Source: an uncultured Bacteroidia bacterium (GTDB taxonomy: Bacteria; Bacteroidota; Bacteroidia; Bacteroidales; F082). Taken from it: a stretch of DNA of 54,416 nucleotides. The notes under the pieces are model-generated. The model was not told the DNA's origin, searched no databases, and saw only the letters and a list, made by a program, of their open reading frames with translations. A program made the translations under genes and the position numbers. The stretch spans positions 1 to 54,416 of the forward strand of contig CADCJI010000018.1 of the NCBI GenBank assembly GCA_902801625.1. Direction: 5' to 3'. How positions within the stretch are numbered: position 1 is the stretch's first letter; every line of letters begins with the position of its first letter. Shown here piece after piece: positions 53,819 through 54,416 of the stretch.

Positions 53819-54416
53819 TTAATCCAAAGTGTGGATCACCAGACCTGATCTGAGTTTCGGCTCAAACCAAGTGGTCTTGGGAGGCATGATGTTGCCAGTG
53901 TCGGCGATGTCGATGATCTGTTTCATGCTCACAGGATAGAGCGCGAAAGCGACCTTCATCTCACCGCTGTCCACGCGACGCTTCAGTTCGCCGAGGCCAC
54001 GGATACCGCCGACGAAGTCGATGCGCTTGTCGGTGCGGAGGTCCTTGATGCCCAGAATCTTGTCGAGGACAAGGTTGCTGAGGATGGTGACGTCCAACAC
54101 ACCGATCGGGTCGTTGTCGTCGTAGGTGCCGGGTTTGGCGGTTAGGCTGTACCACACGCCCTCGATGTACATCGAGAAGTTATGCAGCTTGTTGGGTTTG
54201 TACTCGGTGTCGCACTCGCAGTGGCAGGGGAACTCGCAATTGCACTTGCCGCCGTCCTTGGTGCAGTTGCACTTGCATTCGATGTCAAAGTTCTCTTGCA
54301 GGGCTTTGAAGAAGTCTTTGGTGCTGAGGCCGTTGAGGTCTTTCACGACGCGGTTGTAGTCGATGACGTTCAGCTGGTTGTCGGGGAAGATGACGGTCAT
54401 GAAGTAGTTGTACTCT
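53819..54416 (-). CDS. DUF1015 family protein, C-terminal part (5' end outside window), with Cys-rich insert
   Basis: The frame is open to the window edge, so at least 198 C-terminal residues of a larger protein (DUF1015 proteins are usually above 400 aa). Family features: an opening like YNYFMTVIFPDNQLNVIDYNRVV, IGVLDVTILSNLVLDKILGIKDLRTDKRIDFVGG, and the end IMPPKTTWFEPKLRSGLVIH. The family is cytoplasmic, often near serine/phosphonate metabolism genes, with no firm activity. Unusually, a short segment (54212-54277) carries eight Cys and one His in 22 residues (ECKCNCTK, KCNCEFPCHCEC), which I do not know from other members and which looks metal-binding. Confidence 0.85.
   Translation of the reverse strand, partial: EYNYFMTVIFPDNQLNVIDYNRVVKDLNGLSTKDFFKALQENFDIECKCNCTKDGGKCNCEFPCHCECDTEYKPNKLHNFSMYIEGVWYSLTAKPGTYDDNDPIGVLDVTILSNLVLDKILGIKDLRTDKRIDFVGGIRGLGELKRRVDSGEMKVAFALYPVSMKQIIDIADTGNIMPPKTTWFEPKLRSGLVIHTLD

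Overview
The window looks like chromosomal DNA from an uncultured or little-studied member of the Bacteroidales (Bacteroidota). Four lines of evidence agree. At least twenty starts have a TAnnTTTG -7 box (the Bacteroidetes sigma factor signature) a short way upstream, several with a TTG/TTTG -33 box. Two secreted proteins end in type IX secretion (T9SS) sorting domains. The gene set is typical of the order: fused FeoA-FeoB with its Cys-rich partner, a Bacteroidetes-type SpeA, an NfnAB-like fusion, BspA-type LRR protein, DUF4831 and FISUMP. Sequence ending LPS synthesis (kdsA) shows a Gram-negative envelope. I saw no rRNA, tRNA, CRISPR array, prophage or transposase gene.

Layout. 1-5.65 kb (minus): dgt, a secreted protein of unknown function, feoAB and a 57-aa FeoB-associated protein. 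5.9-6.8 kb: DMT permease. 7-19.3 kb: one 4024-aa T9SS surface protein and a tiny single-span protein 4 nt behind it. 19.4-24.4 kb: acyl-CoA synthetase, convergent arginine decarboxylase, BadF-type kinase. 24.4-27 kb: an accessory patch with a FISUMP protein that looks like a diversity-generating retroelement (DGR) target, a truncated ORF, and an array of palindromic repeats around a GIY-YIG gene. 27-32.1 kb (minus): operon clpC-cca-miaA. 32.5-35.2 kb: BspA-like T9SS protein. 35.3-41.7 kb: gyrA, TPR protein, NfnAB fusion. 41.8-54.4 kb: a small unknown protein, MORN protein plus TonB receptor, serS, glycosyltransferase, acidic protein, DUF486 permease, Na+/solute symporter, DUF4831, kdsA, xerD, nitroreductase lipoprotein and a partial DUF1015 gene.

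Most genes are housekeeping. The unusual biology lies between and at the edges of genes. I count at least four families of palindromic elements: (1) a conserved core (ATAGATTCC ... GGAATGACAT) placed at the tip of hairpins whose outer stems differ at each locus; (2) hairpins whose arms are built of roughly 7-nt ATGGC/TGGC units; (3) CCCTTCGACAGGCTCAGGG-type palindromes, one of which encodes part of the MiaA N-terminus and half-copies of which encode part of the GyrA tail; (4) GATTGCTTCGT..CTCGCAATGACG-type repeats crowded around the GIY-YIG gene. The second focus is the FISUMP gene with a GC-rich stem-loop straight after it, which I read as an orphan DGR target. The third is the giant glycine-rich T9SS protein with its small partner.

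Functions named here rest on motif recognition by eye; no database search was run.
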